Notes: generated from the sequence alone by a model not told the origin. Counted from the first letter of the stretch, positions 32,353 through 43,366 are shown. The stretch is 64,000 nt of DNA from Sclerodactyla briareus (GCA_026419785.1 JAODTK010005790.1:62001-126000); one strand, 5' to 3'. Made by a program: numbers and translations.

Positions 32353-34878
32353 TGTAGTGATTCTCGCCCTATGGAGGAATCACCACGGGTTTATAGTGTT
32401 AGTTTACAAACAGACAGTTCACTTACTCGTGTCCCTGTCATCGTCACCCAAAGACGAATCTTGCCCTGGTACTTGGGGTAGATTTGGCGGGCGTTCCACA
32501 AGGGTGGTTGGGTCAGCTCTCGGTGTACTCGCTCCGGGAAGAATAGGCTGCAAAAACAGACTCAATGACAAGGTTAATAGTCCATCTCGCTGGTATGTAT
32601 ACCTCAGCAAGGCAATATATATGTGGCTAATCCCAGCATGACGGACGGGACATTTGGAGCTACTTTTTTATTTCAAAAGCCTGTTACAAACTATTTAAAG
32701 AGTGTAATGAACAATTTCACTCTTGAAGCATTACAAACACATGAAACTTCAATTAGAAACAAAAGAATTGAGGATGGGTGATTCAGTGGCTTCATTCTTC
32801 CAATTTGAAATCAGGGTGACGGACGGGCCAAAAAAAACACTCAATTTCCTGAAAAAACATAATTTTTCGAAAAGCTATCTGTTGTTGATTCAAAGTTGCT
32901 TCAAACATTGTGCAAATTACTTATTGGTATATGAACTATCACAGTTAAAATGCTTACCCTTGTCAAACAGGGGATGTCAAAATTGTGACGGATGGGACGT
33001 AACGGACGGGACATTTTGACACTTTTTTCGTCCTACCCTACCCTAATTAGAATTTTAAACTATCAAATTTCCATTATGAGGTAATAAAATCGATGGCACA
33101 ATGAAGAATCAATAGCTCACTACCAATAAAACATCAGAGATTGTAAAAATCTCTAATCAGTGCAATCAGGAAATGTGACTGAAGAACGTGACGGACGGAC
33201 GTGACGGACGGGACATTTCAGTTTCGGAATTCAGTTTCTGTTATCATTAGAAAAGTAGAAAGTATGTCATTTGGCCCCACAATGGCGAACCCATTGAAGC
33301 TGCAAACCCGAGAAAGATCTGAAAACCTGAGCGTAATAATCACCCAATTGGAGACAATTAATTTTAAATGGGAGTGATTATTTGAAGGGAGTTCTCCAAG
33401 GGATGAAATGTATGAAGTGTTACCAGAGAAGGTGGAGTAAAGTGATTCTGATACATTCTGTTACATTGTGATAGGACCTAGAAAATTTATGACTTTTCTG
33501 TCTTGAAATCATGCCCCATTTGATACCCACCCCCTATAGCTTTGGCTCTATGTACCTTCAATTAGGGCTAACTATGTCTATTTCCAGCTACACCGAGAGG
33601 GGGGGGGGGCATAAATTAGGTCAATTAGGAAAACATAAGCTATAAGCTTAACATATCAATGGTGTGGAAATGTTCCATTGGATCTACAATATCCTCTCCT
33701 TTGTACCAAATAGAACTAGCAACGGCTTCCTGGTTCAAAATTGTAGACTTTCACACTTTTAGGCAATCAGTGTACAGTACTTAAATTTATTGCCTATGGG
33801 TTAAGCCTATAAGACCTCATCATACACCGCTTTTTCCCATGTACCAACACTCAGTTTATTATGCTTTCTGTATGTGGGTAAATCTATAGAAGATAGGAAT
33901 TAGGATTAGGGCCAAAAATATCCTTGAATGAGAAAAAAGACTAACTTTTTCATGTTTTTTTTGTGACGGACGGGACATTTCACAACATAAAATTGAAAGT
34001 ATAGTCATCAGTCAAAATACATCCACTGGGGGGTAACTAGTTTATTCTGGATTGCAAAAAGTAGACCAAATCTTGTATTAAGCCATTAAAGAGTAATTTT
34101 GAATGATGTTTTATGTAAGATTTGGAATTGAGAATTTTCTGCACATTTAGTGTATTTTTGAAGCTTCAAATCCTCTCAACTTTAAATTCTCATAAAGATA
34201 GATATATTCATAACATACCAAAACCGAAGATGGTTCATGAAAGCTGACTTGTCGATTTTGCAGAGAAATATAATTTGGTAAGGTAGAAACAACTTTGAGA
34301 ATTCTTCCACATTTCTGTGGAGTTAGCCATATGTACAATCAGTGAGTTCACCTCGGTAAGGCAGTTCATATATGTAACAGGCCCCGTAGGCAACTATCGG
34401 GGTGATGGTCGTCACGTAGACTTTTCCTTGGCGATAAATATATACAATTACTGTTCCACTGATGCGGCGTGAGCCGATCGGCGACATGATTCACGTCGCG
34501 ATAATAACATACTTATGGGAATATTGTAGTAGAACTTATGTCGTAATGCTAATGTGCCTCCGACAATATTGGTGAATCTGTATTTCATGGTATTGGAGTG
34601 AGTTCGTCAGAGTGACACCGTCGCTATTGCGGTCCGTGGCGTATGCTTGCACAGCGTACGGGAACCATCGTATGTGCACAACAGTATCTGGCTGGTCGGT
34701 AAGCGCAGGTCACTTGACCATTCCTCGCACTGTGCTCTCCTCTTGGCGGTAACTCGGACCTCGGGGTTGCCAGCGCTAGCACTTTCGGGGTTGCTGATCC
34801 CAGCCATATCCCATTCGGCGGAAACAAGTCTCGCTGCGGTCTGGGGTGCCAGAAGTGCCAATGTGCCCTCACACTACA
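32353..34878 (-). repeat. Right LTR (5' LTR), ~816 bp, split by a 1.7-kb insertion
   Basis: LTR sequence runs from tgtagtgattctcgcc at 32353 to about 32623, and resumes at 34330 (tgtacaatcagtgagttcacc), ending ctcacactaca at 34878. Read without the 32624-34329 insert, the order of shared blocks is that of the left LTR. Confidence 0.8.
32624..34329. mobile_element. 1,706-bp insertion with TGGCTAA termini and a repeated GACGGACGGGACATTT motif
   Basis: The insert starts TGGCTAATCCCAGCATG and ends with the inverse of TGGCTAACTCCACAG, with TATG repeated on both sides (32620-32623 and 34330-34333) as a candidate 4-bp target duplication. A motif close to GTGACGGACGGGACATTT occurs on the + strand at about 32639, 32816, 32985 (doubled), 33189 (doubled) and 33963, while the DNA between copies looks unrelated. 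No long reading frame is present. The superfamily is unassigned; a 4-bp duplication would fit groups such as Sola or Ginger, but that is only a suggestion. Confidence 0.65.
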
Positions 34879-34882
34879 CCAG

Positions 34883-36135
34883 TTATAAGCCCAATTGAAA
34901 GAGTAGAGGTTTGAGATTAATGTGATTATGTGATCAAAATTATACAAGCACTGGTGAGACGCTGTTTCCCTGTATAGAGACTATATTGCGAAGGATATAA
35001 AACTGTTTGACAAAACTAGTATACCTGGCATCAGACATTACAGCTAATAAGGAGAGACGGCATAGTACTCATAAATGAAAGAGGCGTGTACACAACAGAC
35101 TTATATCAACCTATTACAATAGAATCTATTCACATAGTCAACTTACCCCAAATTGGACCCTGCACCCGCCCCAGTGCCTATTGAATACCTGGCAGTTACG
35201 TAAATCCGGGTTGGCAACCCCAACGTCCCTCATTTTGCCAAGCTTTGAGCTAAGCTTTACGAGTACATTTGGCAGTAATTTTCACATAAAATTCTTCAAA
35301 GTTTTCATCTAATCGAATAAAAAAAAGTTATCAACGGGCTTCTTTCGCTTGGGTCTACATTTCTCACCATTTGCTGGACAGTATCCTTATCGGATTACAG
35401 AGATTTTGAGGATATTTGTCTTGTTGTCTGTCGCCTTCTGCGCAACTGCTCAAAAGAGCTTAGGCTCCTATCCTATAGGTACGTGGCCTTCGCCGCGATT
35501 GGCTTGTTGTATGCCTAGCCTATCGTTTGGGTACGTTAGGCTTCCGTGTTTCGCTACCACTTGTGTTTACTTTTGGTCGTTCTCTCCCTCAAGGTAGGAG
35601 GAACCAAAAAAAAAATAAGGAAACGGCCCGGGGGTGCGGTGGTTTAGCGCGTAACGCGGGGCATGTATTTGTGGGCGGCTTGTAACAATATACTTTATGG
35701 AAAACCCATTGAATGTCAGTGACAGTATTAAAATGTATAGTAAAGTAACACTAGGAGATAATCAGGCCATCTGTTGTTAGACTACAGTGTAGGAATGAAG
35801 GAACATTAATAAATCAAGCGTATTTGTAAGACCTGGAGTGAGCTGCACCCCATTCAAAATATAAAGGAGCCGTTCAGAGAACAGCAGGACCTTCAAAGAA
35901 CAACTGCAGGCTGAATCCAATGGAGGTTATATCGTGGAGAATGGAAAACTGCATCTACAGGTCTAACTCCATTTCAAGATGATGTTTCTACGTGGAGCTA
36001 TTGGCCTTAAAGTTTGCGTCCATTATGCAGAGAAATTGGGAAGAATCCCAACTGCATTAATTGTTTTATTTTGTCGAATAACTCAACATTCGCAGAAGTT
36101 ATGTTGTGTTTCTGTCACCAAGTAACCATCAACAC
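34883..36135. other. No gene recognised; possible tRNA-like word
   Basis: Mostly featureless. Near 35633-35675 the words gggtgcggtggtttagcgcgtaacgcggggc resemble the head (A box) of a tRNA-derived SINE, but no B box (GGTTCGAATCC type) follows. An A-rich run precedes it at 35606-35616. An 82-codon frame at 35349-35597 has no recognised product. Confidence 0.35.
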
Positions 36136-36143
36136 CTACCAAC
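36136..36143. repeat. 8-bp target-site duplication CTACCAAC, left copy
   Basis: CTACCAAC stands immediately left of TAGGGCTGTG and again at 37480-37487 immediately right of the element end. Confidence 0.85.
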
Positions 36144-37479
36144 TAGGGCTGTGAAAACTGTCTTTCGGGATATTCGAGAAACAGACCCGGGTACCCGACC
36201 CAAATTTCGGGCGGGCACCCGGGTACCCGAAATTTAGCGGCCAAAAATTGTGCAATCAGTCACTAGTAAAAATGCACGGCATCTGCTACTCCGCTCTCCC
36301 CCCGCACCCACCCAACCTATTCAATATGAAAGATGCCTCAGCCAGTCGTGTCGATCGTACATCGTAGTAATAGTAGTACAACATAGATTTACGGCGAGAA
36401 AATTTATGAATGAGTCACTGAAACTGCACAATGTTTGGTGGCAGATCAGTGTGCAGTCCCTGATTGGTAAAAAGTTGACGAACGCAGGCCTCGACATCCC
36501 CGCTCGCCACTTGAATTTGCGAGTTAAATTATTCTGTGGAGGGACCAGTTTTGCCTCTAAGCGATCGTCAGACTCGCGAGGTGATCGATGGGCCATCGCG
36601 CTTTAAGAGTAACCATATTATTAGCTATAATAAAACTGCATACAAGCTGTACGATGTCGCGCACTCACCCAATGCTGTGCACTACTTTAAATATAATCCT
36701 GTTCCTAGTGGGAACTTGAAACACGTGTTATGCACCTGCTGTTATTCAGGCGCTCCCACACTATAATGTGCAGGGCATGACACGAAGTGTATACCTGTTG
36801 GCCACTCCTATTGATTTAGTACAGAGCGACGATAAGACTTCTCACCGCATGCACTTAAAGTCTATGGGATTTTCCCATTGACTCTGTGACTAAGGACTGA
36901 ATTATTCATGATCGGCGATCGAATGATACTGCAATTTAATTTGTGTGGGTGTGCAATTTCTATGAAAGAATGAAAGTGATTTAATCAGGTAATTGGTGGA
37001 TAAAACATCATATATGAAGGTTTAGCAATGATTTGGTGGAATTTACGGATAATTTTGGACCGTGGCTTGCGTCGTTTTCTTGCTGAAATACTGTAATCAC
37101 TGTTACGTTAGGGCTTACTGCTAATTGCACTACTAGCAAGGCGTTTGTGGCGGGGCCAGCCAACCGTGCGTACGTATGGAAGAATAGAAAGTTTTACATG
37201 TATTTCTATCGTTTGGTGATTGTTTATTTCGTCTGATTGCCACCTGATATCGGTCCGTCGATTCCCCGACAGTTTAACATTTTTAGATGTGGATCAATCA
37301 TGTCGCGCTCAACATTGGAGGGTAGGAAAATGAATTTGAAGCAAAGAAAATGCATAATGTATTTTATTATAAAAACTTCTAATGTGATGTAATTTTCGGG
37401 TATCGGGTATGTGGATTTTTGCTACCCGGTCCCGACCTGTTCGGCGGGACGCGATTACCGGGACTCGGTCCGATCCCTA
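36144..37479. mobile_element. hAT-superfamily non-autonomous element, 1,336 bp
   Basis: The termini are TAGGGCTGTG on the left and the inverse of TAGGGATCGG on the right, flanked by a perfect 8-bp duplication CTACCAAC. Both features are typical of hAT elements. Subterminal DNA is rich in cccgggtacccg and gggtatcgggta words on opposite strands at the two ends. The inside has no intact transposase; a 118-codon frame at 36250-36606 has no recognisable product. A diverged relative in the same orientation lies at 56474-57623. Confidence 0.85.
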
Positions 37480-37836
37480 CTACCAACCCACTCCACAATT
37501 CTTTCCCAGAGACTAATCGCTTTTTGAAGTGAAAATATGTGTGGAATTTCAATAGAAAACAAAGATTTTTTGCAGGGTTGTGCAAGTATGACATCATTAT
37601 TATTATTAATTTATTATTGCATTGATGGATGCTTTCGTCTTGTCAATACACTGCCCACAAACTTCAAAGGACTGTAACTCCGTAACGGGAAGATGTATGA
37701 ACTTCTGGTTTGTACTGACGCATTCAGTTTTTTCTCCAGCTAATACATCATGCAGTTGTCCTTCATTTAAGTTGAGTTTTAAAAAACACCTCTATCCTTT
37801 ATAGGCCATCCTCCCTGAGATGGCCATCCAAGTAAG

Positions 37837-38119
37837 TCATTTATCTAGGGGCAACTCTGGTTTAGCATCAATGGAACCAAGTGGGTGTATTGCCGTCCAT
37901 GTATATTCTACCTCACTGATATCACGGAAAACATTTTTGAAATTTGTTATATGCTCCGAAGGAAGTGATGCTGGTCCATGTGCTGGATACAGTAATCCAT
38001 CATGAGTGGGAAGCTCTGATACTGCATCCAGGGCCTCATCCCGGCAATAGTGATTGTACTGGTCTGTAATCTGGATTTTTGCTACTTTAACTGTTAGCAG
38101 TTTGTGTTAGACCCATTTA
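37837..38119 (-). CDS. Unidentified coding-like stretch, ~94 codons, ends in a stop
   Basis: The minus strand is open from just after an upstream stop (about 38119) to a TGA at 37839-37837, without a methionine start. It has a protein-like composition: VAKIQITDQYNHYCRDEAL, then ELPTHDGLLYPAHGPASLP, then DISEVEYTWTAIHPLGSID. A CAG acceptor-like site sits at 38073-38071, so it may be a last exon, or the whole stretch may be part of a longer decayed frame. The LYPAHGP segment faintly recalls the histidine loop of metallo-beta-lactamase folds, but I do not assign a family. An unrecognised transposon protein is the alternative. Confidence 0.4.
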
Positions 38120-38199
38120 TCAGTGATACTCACCAGGCCGGCCCCTATGTAATTTTCTAAATGCTAATTCCATTTGGTAACCTTTTTATATTATTACAT

Positions 38200-38960
38200 T
38201 AGGTTTTACTTATTACCATTGGACTGGTGGAGAGTGGATTGTACACGTAAGGCCAAACAGCATGTTTTGCACATACATCCACTGCATTGCGAAAACTATG
38301 GCTGCCTCCGTGACGGCCCCAACAAACGGGGCAAGATTTGGGCCAAAATTTATTGAAAATTACATCAATAGGCCCTTCCCTCATGATCACTATAGTGACT
38401 AATACATCGGGTTTCTGGCATACCGTGACTACCTCCGTAATGCATTATTCCCCATACGGAGCCGAACTATGGAAACTTTACATCAGAAAGGCTCTTCCTA
38501 TGATTACTATAGTGACTACTCCATATGGTTTCTGGCATCCAGCAACTACCTACATGTATGCGTTTATTCCCCACAACCATGTCGTGGGGAATACCTTGAT
38601 GATGACACTTTATTGGTATGTTTCACTGGTGTCACTTATGTCTATTGTCTTTGTGCCCATTGTCTTTGTTGTGCCGATTGTCCTCTTTACTATTGACATG
38701 GGGGAGAGTGGAGGGTCTGATCTGTTACCAACCTGATTTTCACAGAACTGCAGCATGTTTTGCACATGTGTTACAGTACAGCACTGCATGCACCATTGAT
38801 GGGCATGCCTCCAGATGGCAGGTAAAAGATTTGAGCTAAAATGATGGAAAATTACATCAATAAGGTTTTTCTCCCTATGATACTATAGTGACTACTACAA
38901 TAGGGTTTATGGTCTACCGTGACTACCTATGCGTTATTTCTCACACTATTTTTGCTGGGA
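38200..38960. repeat. Local duplications of ~120 bp and ~480 bp
   Basis: The phrase gaaa(a)ttacatca followed by tgat(c/t)actatagtgactac and (t)ggtttctggcat recurs near 38355, 38475 and 38850. A wider block (ggagagtgga...cagcatgttttgcacat...gcctcc) near 38225-38340 is repeated near 38700-38830. Open frames here (132 codons at 38338-38736 on +) arise from the repeats and have no recognised product. Confidence 0.7.
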
Positions 38961-39129
38961 AACTGGTGGCACTATAAATCCTGTTGTCTCTGGTGGCATC
39001 CTGTGAGATCCAGGTTCGAGTTATACCAAAGCAAGTAACTCTACAGTTTCTACTACATGTATATAGCCTACTCTGATCAACGATTGGCGACCCCATTGTC
39101 CTCTATAAACAATTCAGAATCTGAGTATA

Positions 39130-39595
39130 TTACTCATCACATTTTTGGCTGATGAGGATCATAGGCATTTGCTCAAGTGAATTGCACCCCAGCCAGCACT
39201 GACGAAAGAGGCAGCACAATGCTCGATGATAAAATTTTGACTGTGGGAGATTAACACATTTTAATTTGGCCCAGCGTGGGCCAGATGTCGATAAAACGAC
39301 TACATCTAGAGTAACAGAGAATGACCATTGAAAATAATGATGAAATGTTATTCGCATTGTAGCCTCTTCGGTGTGCAGTGTTACCACGGACTCGACGGGC
39401 ACGTACATCCCGTGGATTGAACGCAGAATGAGACCCAGGCTCAGGAACAGAGCACAGCTTCCACCGCCTCCATACCCATAGCTCAATGTTCAAGCCAGCC
39501 AGTACTCCTGCAGACGCTCTTTTGCAGAGTTCACGGTGCAGGCCCAGAATCAAGATTGAGAAGATTATGACTGACTCCCGGTGAGTGTATTTCAT
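39130..39595 (-). CDS. Weak minus-strand coding-like region
   Basis: Two overlapping minus-strand frames are open here (39595-39251 and 39486-39130). The second, with SYGYGGGGSCALFLSLGLIL and ITFHHYFQWSFSVTLDVVVL segments, alternates hydrophobic and polar stretches like a membrane protein. Neither frame matches a family I know. Chance open frames cannot be excluded. Confidence 0.2.
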
Positions 39596-40302
39596 TGAGT
39601 ATATTCCATGGCGCTATTATATTAACTGAAGAGGCCAAAGTCAACCTAATGCCTTGCACCTATTTGAGGAGAGACACAAATTCCCCGTGCCAGCTACACA
39701 AACCGTAAGAAAAGCAATTGCATTTGTATGTGTAAGTGTTCAGGAACATCTTTCTTGTTATTCTTCAGCTTTCAGGAACTGTGCAGGTCAATTCTAGGTA
39801 TAGCAACCTGGATGTGGGAAAGTGCTAGTTGTTGCATGTAGTATCATCGCAAGGCATGCATCGCCTTCCAGCCTGGTTTTGGGGGACACTTTTTATCTCA
39901 TTGGCTATAGGTAGGGCGACAGATGACACAAGTCGGCTGTACATGCCCCACACATGGACATGGCAAAGTTCATACCTGCGGCATGTTGTACATATTTTTC
40001 ATCTCATATTCCTACTTCCAAGTATAGGCGAATTGGTTGGATTTGCGGGGGCCAGTATATTTGGGGTGACCACTGCTGAGAATGATTCAGTGTGAAGTTG
40101 GTTTTCCTAGTAACCTCTGCAACAATGTAATTAAATTCCACATGCCTCGTCTCCTCACCTGCACAACCACAGAATATCCACGCCCGATTTTTATGCCATA
40201 CTGGGGTTTGCAGAAATATAACTGAGGGATACAGGGCCCAGTGAGGTTGTCACTTGCACTATTTTTCTCGATCTAGTTAAGGAGTTTCTAGAGAGCTCAA
40301 TG
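39596..40302. other. No gene recognised
   Basis: An 88-codon plus-strand frame (39829-40095) has two hydrophobic runs (TLFISLAIG, HIFHLIFLLPSI) but no recognisable domain or splice context. Nothing else was supported. Confidence 0.35.
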
Positions 40303-40585
40303 TCAGGATGGGCCAGGAGATCTGCAGACCATGAGCCCAATGTCAGGGTGGACCCGGAGCCTGCGGGACCAAGAGCCCAATGTCAGGATGGGTCAGAAGT
40401 CTGCAGATTGACAGCCCAATGCCAGGGTGGACCAGCGCCTGCATAACCCAATGTCCGAATGGCCAGGATCCCCACGGCAGTCAGCCCAATGCCAAGGATT
40501 GCCAGGACCTGCAGGACCAGAAACTCATTGTCAGAGTGGACCATTAGGCCTGCAAGGATCAAGTGCCCAATGTCAGGTGTCGACG
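40303..40585 (-). repeat. Inverted, degraded copy of the 40-bp minisatellite, ~7 units
   Basis: Words such as gcccaatgtcagg(g/a)tgg(g/a)cc followed by ctgca(g) recur about every 40 bp. They are the reverse complement of the array at 41155-43070. Units differ from one another much more than in the main array. Confidence 0.8.
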
Positions 40586-41154
40586 ATTGAGCCGGTTTTG
40601 CCCTCTTGTGAATTCACACACCAGGTAGTTTCGGGGAAACACCATATTTGCCTATTGTGAAACAAAATTCTCTTCTCTTCTCTGCATGCAAATTTGTAGT
40701 AATTTGTGGAATGTTATTGCTGGCATTGAGGGCCAGGAATTTCATCTTTTTTCTCAATTGATCTCTCTTCCCTTTTCGTTGGAAAGTTCTTTTTACTGGC
40801 CAAGCATTCGTAATCCTCTGCTGGAAGCAATATAGGAACTGACACGTTTGTTGTATACAAACTCTAGTCTAACCAATTGATGGTGATCACTCGTGCATAT
40901 CTTGAAGGATGCTAGCCCCATCTACTCGCCGATTTCAGTGGGTGCTCTCTTCGTTCAAGTGGACAAGACCGAGTTGCTGCATCATTCCTACTTCCAGAAG
41001 TACTGGTGAAGCTGTGCCAACCGTGGGCCTGTCACTGCAGCCAGCCCCAACCTGAGTGGCATGGTCATCTCTGAAGGTGCGCCTATCACCCTGCGGAGGC
41101 CCAGTCACTTTACACATCAGGACTATCTGCTGGCACCTGAACCCCCTCACCATC
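40586..41154. other. Spacer between the two opposed minisatellite arrays
   Basis: About 570 bp of non-repeated DNA. A 72-codon minus-strand frame (40935-41153) lies next to the array and has no recognisable product. Confidence 0.5.
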
Positions 41155-43070
41155 CCACATCCTGGCTCCTAGTCGACCCTGACATTGGGCTCTTGATCCT
41201 GCAGACTCCTGGTCCACCCTGACATTGGGCTCTTGGTCCTGCAGACTCCTGGCCCACCCTGACATTGGGCTCTTGGTCCTGCAGGCTCCTGGCTCATCCT
41301 GACATTAGGCTCTTGGTTCTGCAGGCTCCTGGCTCATCCTGGCATTGGGCTCTCAGTACTGCAGCCTTCTGGCCCACCCTGACATTGGGCTGTCAGACCG
41401 GCAGACTCCTGGTCCACCCTGACATTGGGCTCATGGTCTGCAGACTCCTGGCCCATCCTGACATTGGGCTCTTGGTCCTGCAGGCTCCTGGCTCATCCTG
41501 ACATTAGGCTCTTGGTTCTGCAGGCTCCTGGCTCATCCTGACATTAGGCTCTTGGTTCTGCAGGCTCCTGGCTCATCCTGGCATTGGGCTCTCGGTACTG
41601 CAGCCTTCTGGCCCACCCTGACATTGGGCTCTTGGTCCTGCAGACTCCTGGCCCATCCTGACATTGGGCTCTTGGTCCTGCAGGCTCCTGGCCCATCCTG
41701 ACATTGGGCGCTTGGTACTGCATCCTTCTGGCCCACCCTGACATTGGGCTCTTGGTCCTGCAGACTCCTGGCCCACCCTGACATTGGGCTGTCAGACCTG
41801 CAGACTCCTGGTCCACCCTGACATTGGGCTCTCGGTACTGCAGCCTTCTGGCCCACCCTGACATTGGGCTGTCAGACCGGCAGACTCCTGGTCCACCCAG
41901 ACATTGGGCTCTTGGTCCTGCAGACTCCTGGCCCACCCTGACATGGGCTCTTGGTCCTGCAGACTCCTGGTCCACCCTGACATTGGGCTGTCAGACCGGC
42001 AGACTCCTGGTCCACCCTGACATTGGGCTCTCGGTCCTACAGCCTCCTGGTCCACCCTGACATTGGGCTGTCAGACCTGCAGACTCCTGGTCCACCCTGA
42101 CATTGGGCTGTCAGACCTGCAGACTCCTGGCTCATCCTGGCATTGGGCTCTCAGTACTGCAGCCTTCTGGCCCACCCTGACATTGGGCTGTCAGACCTGC
42201 AGACTCCTGGTCCACCCAGACATTGGGCTCTTGGTCCTGCAGACTCCTGGCCCATCCTGACATTGGGCTCTCGGTACTGCAGCCTTCTGGCCCACCCTGA
42301 CATTGGGCTGTCAGACCTGCAGACTCCTGGTCCATCCTGACATTGGGCTCTTGGTCCTGCAGACTCCTGGCTCATCCTGACATTAGGCTCTTGGTTCTGC
42401 AGGCTCCTGGCTCATCCTGGCATTGGGCTGTCAGACCTGCAGACTCCTGGTCCACCCTGACATTGGCTCTTGGTCCTGCAGACTCCTGGCCCATCCTGAC
42501 ATTGGGCTCTCGGTCCTGCAGCCTCCTGGCCCATCCTGACATTGGGCTGTCAGACCTGCAGACTCCTGGTCCACCCTGACATTGGGCTCTTGGTCCTGCA
42601 GACTCCTGGCTCATCCTGACATTAGGCTCTCGGTCTGCAGACTCCTGGCTCATCCTGGCATTGGGCTCTTGGTACTGCAGCCTTCTGGCCCACCTGACAT
42701 TGGGCTCTTGGTCCTGCAGGCTCCTGGCTCATCCTGGCATTGGGCTCTTGGTCCTGCAGGCTCCTGGTCCACCCTGACATTGGGCTCTCGGTCCTGCAGA
42801 CTCCTGGCCCATCCTGACATTGGGCTCTTGGTCCTGCAGACTCCTGGTCCATCCTGACATTGGGCTCTTGGTCCTGCAGACTCCTGGCCCATCCTGACAT
42901 TGGGCTCTTGGTCCTGCAGACTCCTGGCCCATCCTGACATTGGGCTCTTGGTCCTGCAGACTCCTGGTCCACCCTGACATTGGGCTGTCAGACCTGCAGA
43001 CTCCTGGCCCATCCTGACATTGGGCTCTCGGTCCTGCAGCCTCCTGGCCCATCCTCATCGGTCCTGCAGC
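41155..43070 (+). repeat. 40-bp minisatellite, ~47 tandem units, PstI site in nearly every unit
   Basis: The unit reads gacattgggct, then a variable eight-base part, then ctgcagactcctgg and cccaccct. Four main variants can be told apart by the part after gggct: cttggtcctgcag, gtcagacctgcag, ctcggtactgcagcc and the aggct-cttggttctgcagg form. The ctcggtactgcag variant is followed by gtcagacc in several places (for example near 41350, 41830, 42150 and 42270), so there is some higher-order order. Because 40 is not a multiple of three and the unit lacks stops in several frames, long open frames run through it on both strands; they are not genes. Confidence 0.95.
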
Positions 43071-43311
43071 TGAAGTTGGGGGATCGGAGGCAGCTACAAG
43101 AACAATTTGTGTGTTAGAGAAACAGGGGTAGAGAAAATTGCAGTCATGACCATATTAGGTCCTTAACCACTACCCCCCCTCCCCTACCCATCTCCCATTG
43201 CCCACTCGCCCCTTGCCAACTCCCCAGTTGTTGTACCCTTCAGTCAGTAGTGATAGCAAACTCAATTCTACTAGAAAAATTTATGTCAACGCTTGTACAT
43301 TTCTTCAACAG

Positions 43312-43366
43312 AATGAGCCGTTATCAAAGTCCACTACAGAGAGGTGGAGATGAGAAGTTTGATCAG
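43312..43366 (+). CDS. FRY: FRY exon a (55 bp)
   Basis: The acceptor ttcttcaacag and donor cag|gtgagt are both good. The 3' half reads PLQRGGDEKFDQ, matching the family's SLQRGEDPQFDQ. The 5' half reads NEPLSKS, matching AEPLEKPL(T/S)KS. The two halves are in different frames, separated by one extra base near 43331-43335. The preceding FRY exon was not found in the window. Confidence 0.85.

Larger units (their letters stand above)
18883..34878 (-). mobile_element. Ty3/gypsy LTR retrotransposon fossil, ~16 kb with nested insertions
   Basis: Both ends carry an LTR that begins TGTAGT and ends ACTACA or a close variant. The flanking DNA repeats CCAG (or ACCAG) on both sides (18879-18882 and 34879-34882), so the span is one original insertion. 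The coding order runs on the minus strand: gag near the right LTR, then a zinc-knuckle region, protease, reverse transcriptase, RNase H and integrase toward the left LTR. It is broken, with dozens of interruptions. The 3' end is partly duplicated (a third, partial LTR at 21633-21921). Later repeats have inserted at 27944-28997, about 29220-30930 and 32624-34329. The two LTRs differ in nearly every line, so it is not recent. Confidence 0.85.

Noticed and set aside
35630-35690. Possible tRNA gene or SINE head
   Set aside because: Only an A-box-like word is seen; there is no B box, no cloverleaf and no second copy in the window.
37622-37804. LINE C-terminal end (FKLSFKKHLYPL-like)
   Set aside because: The likeness is limited to a dozen residues; no upstream reverse-transcriptase motif was found.
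38338-38736. 132-codon frame with hydrophobic runs as a membrane protein
   Set aside because: It is made of locally duplicated units, and the same phrases recur in other frames.
39829-40095. 88-codon frame with two hydrophobic segments
   Set aside because: No recognisable domain and no splice context; such frames are expected by chance.
40935-41153. Minus-strand frame just before the minisatellite as a gene
   Set aside because: Short, low-complexity neighbourhood and no recognisable product.
41265-43058. Long open frames on both strands (up to 143 codons) through the 40-bp array
   Set aside because: They repeat every 40 residues only because the unit lacks stops and is not a multiple of three; no start context, splice site or non-repeat protein sequence.
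41155-43070. CRISPR-like array
   Set aside because: Units are directly adjacent without unique spacers, the unit carries internal variants, and the genome is eukaryotic.
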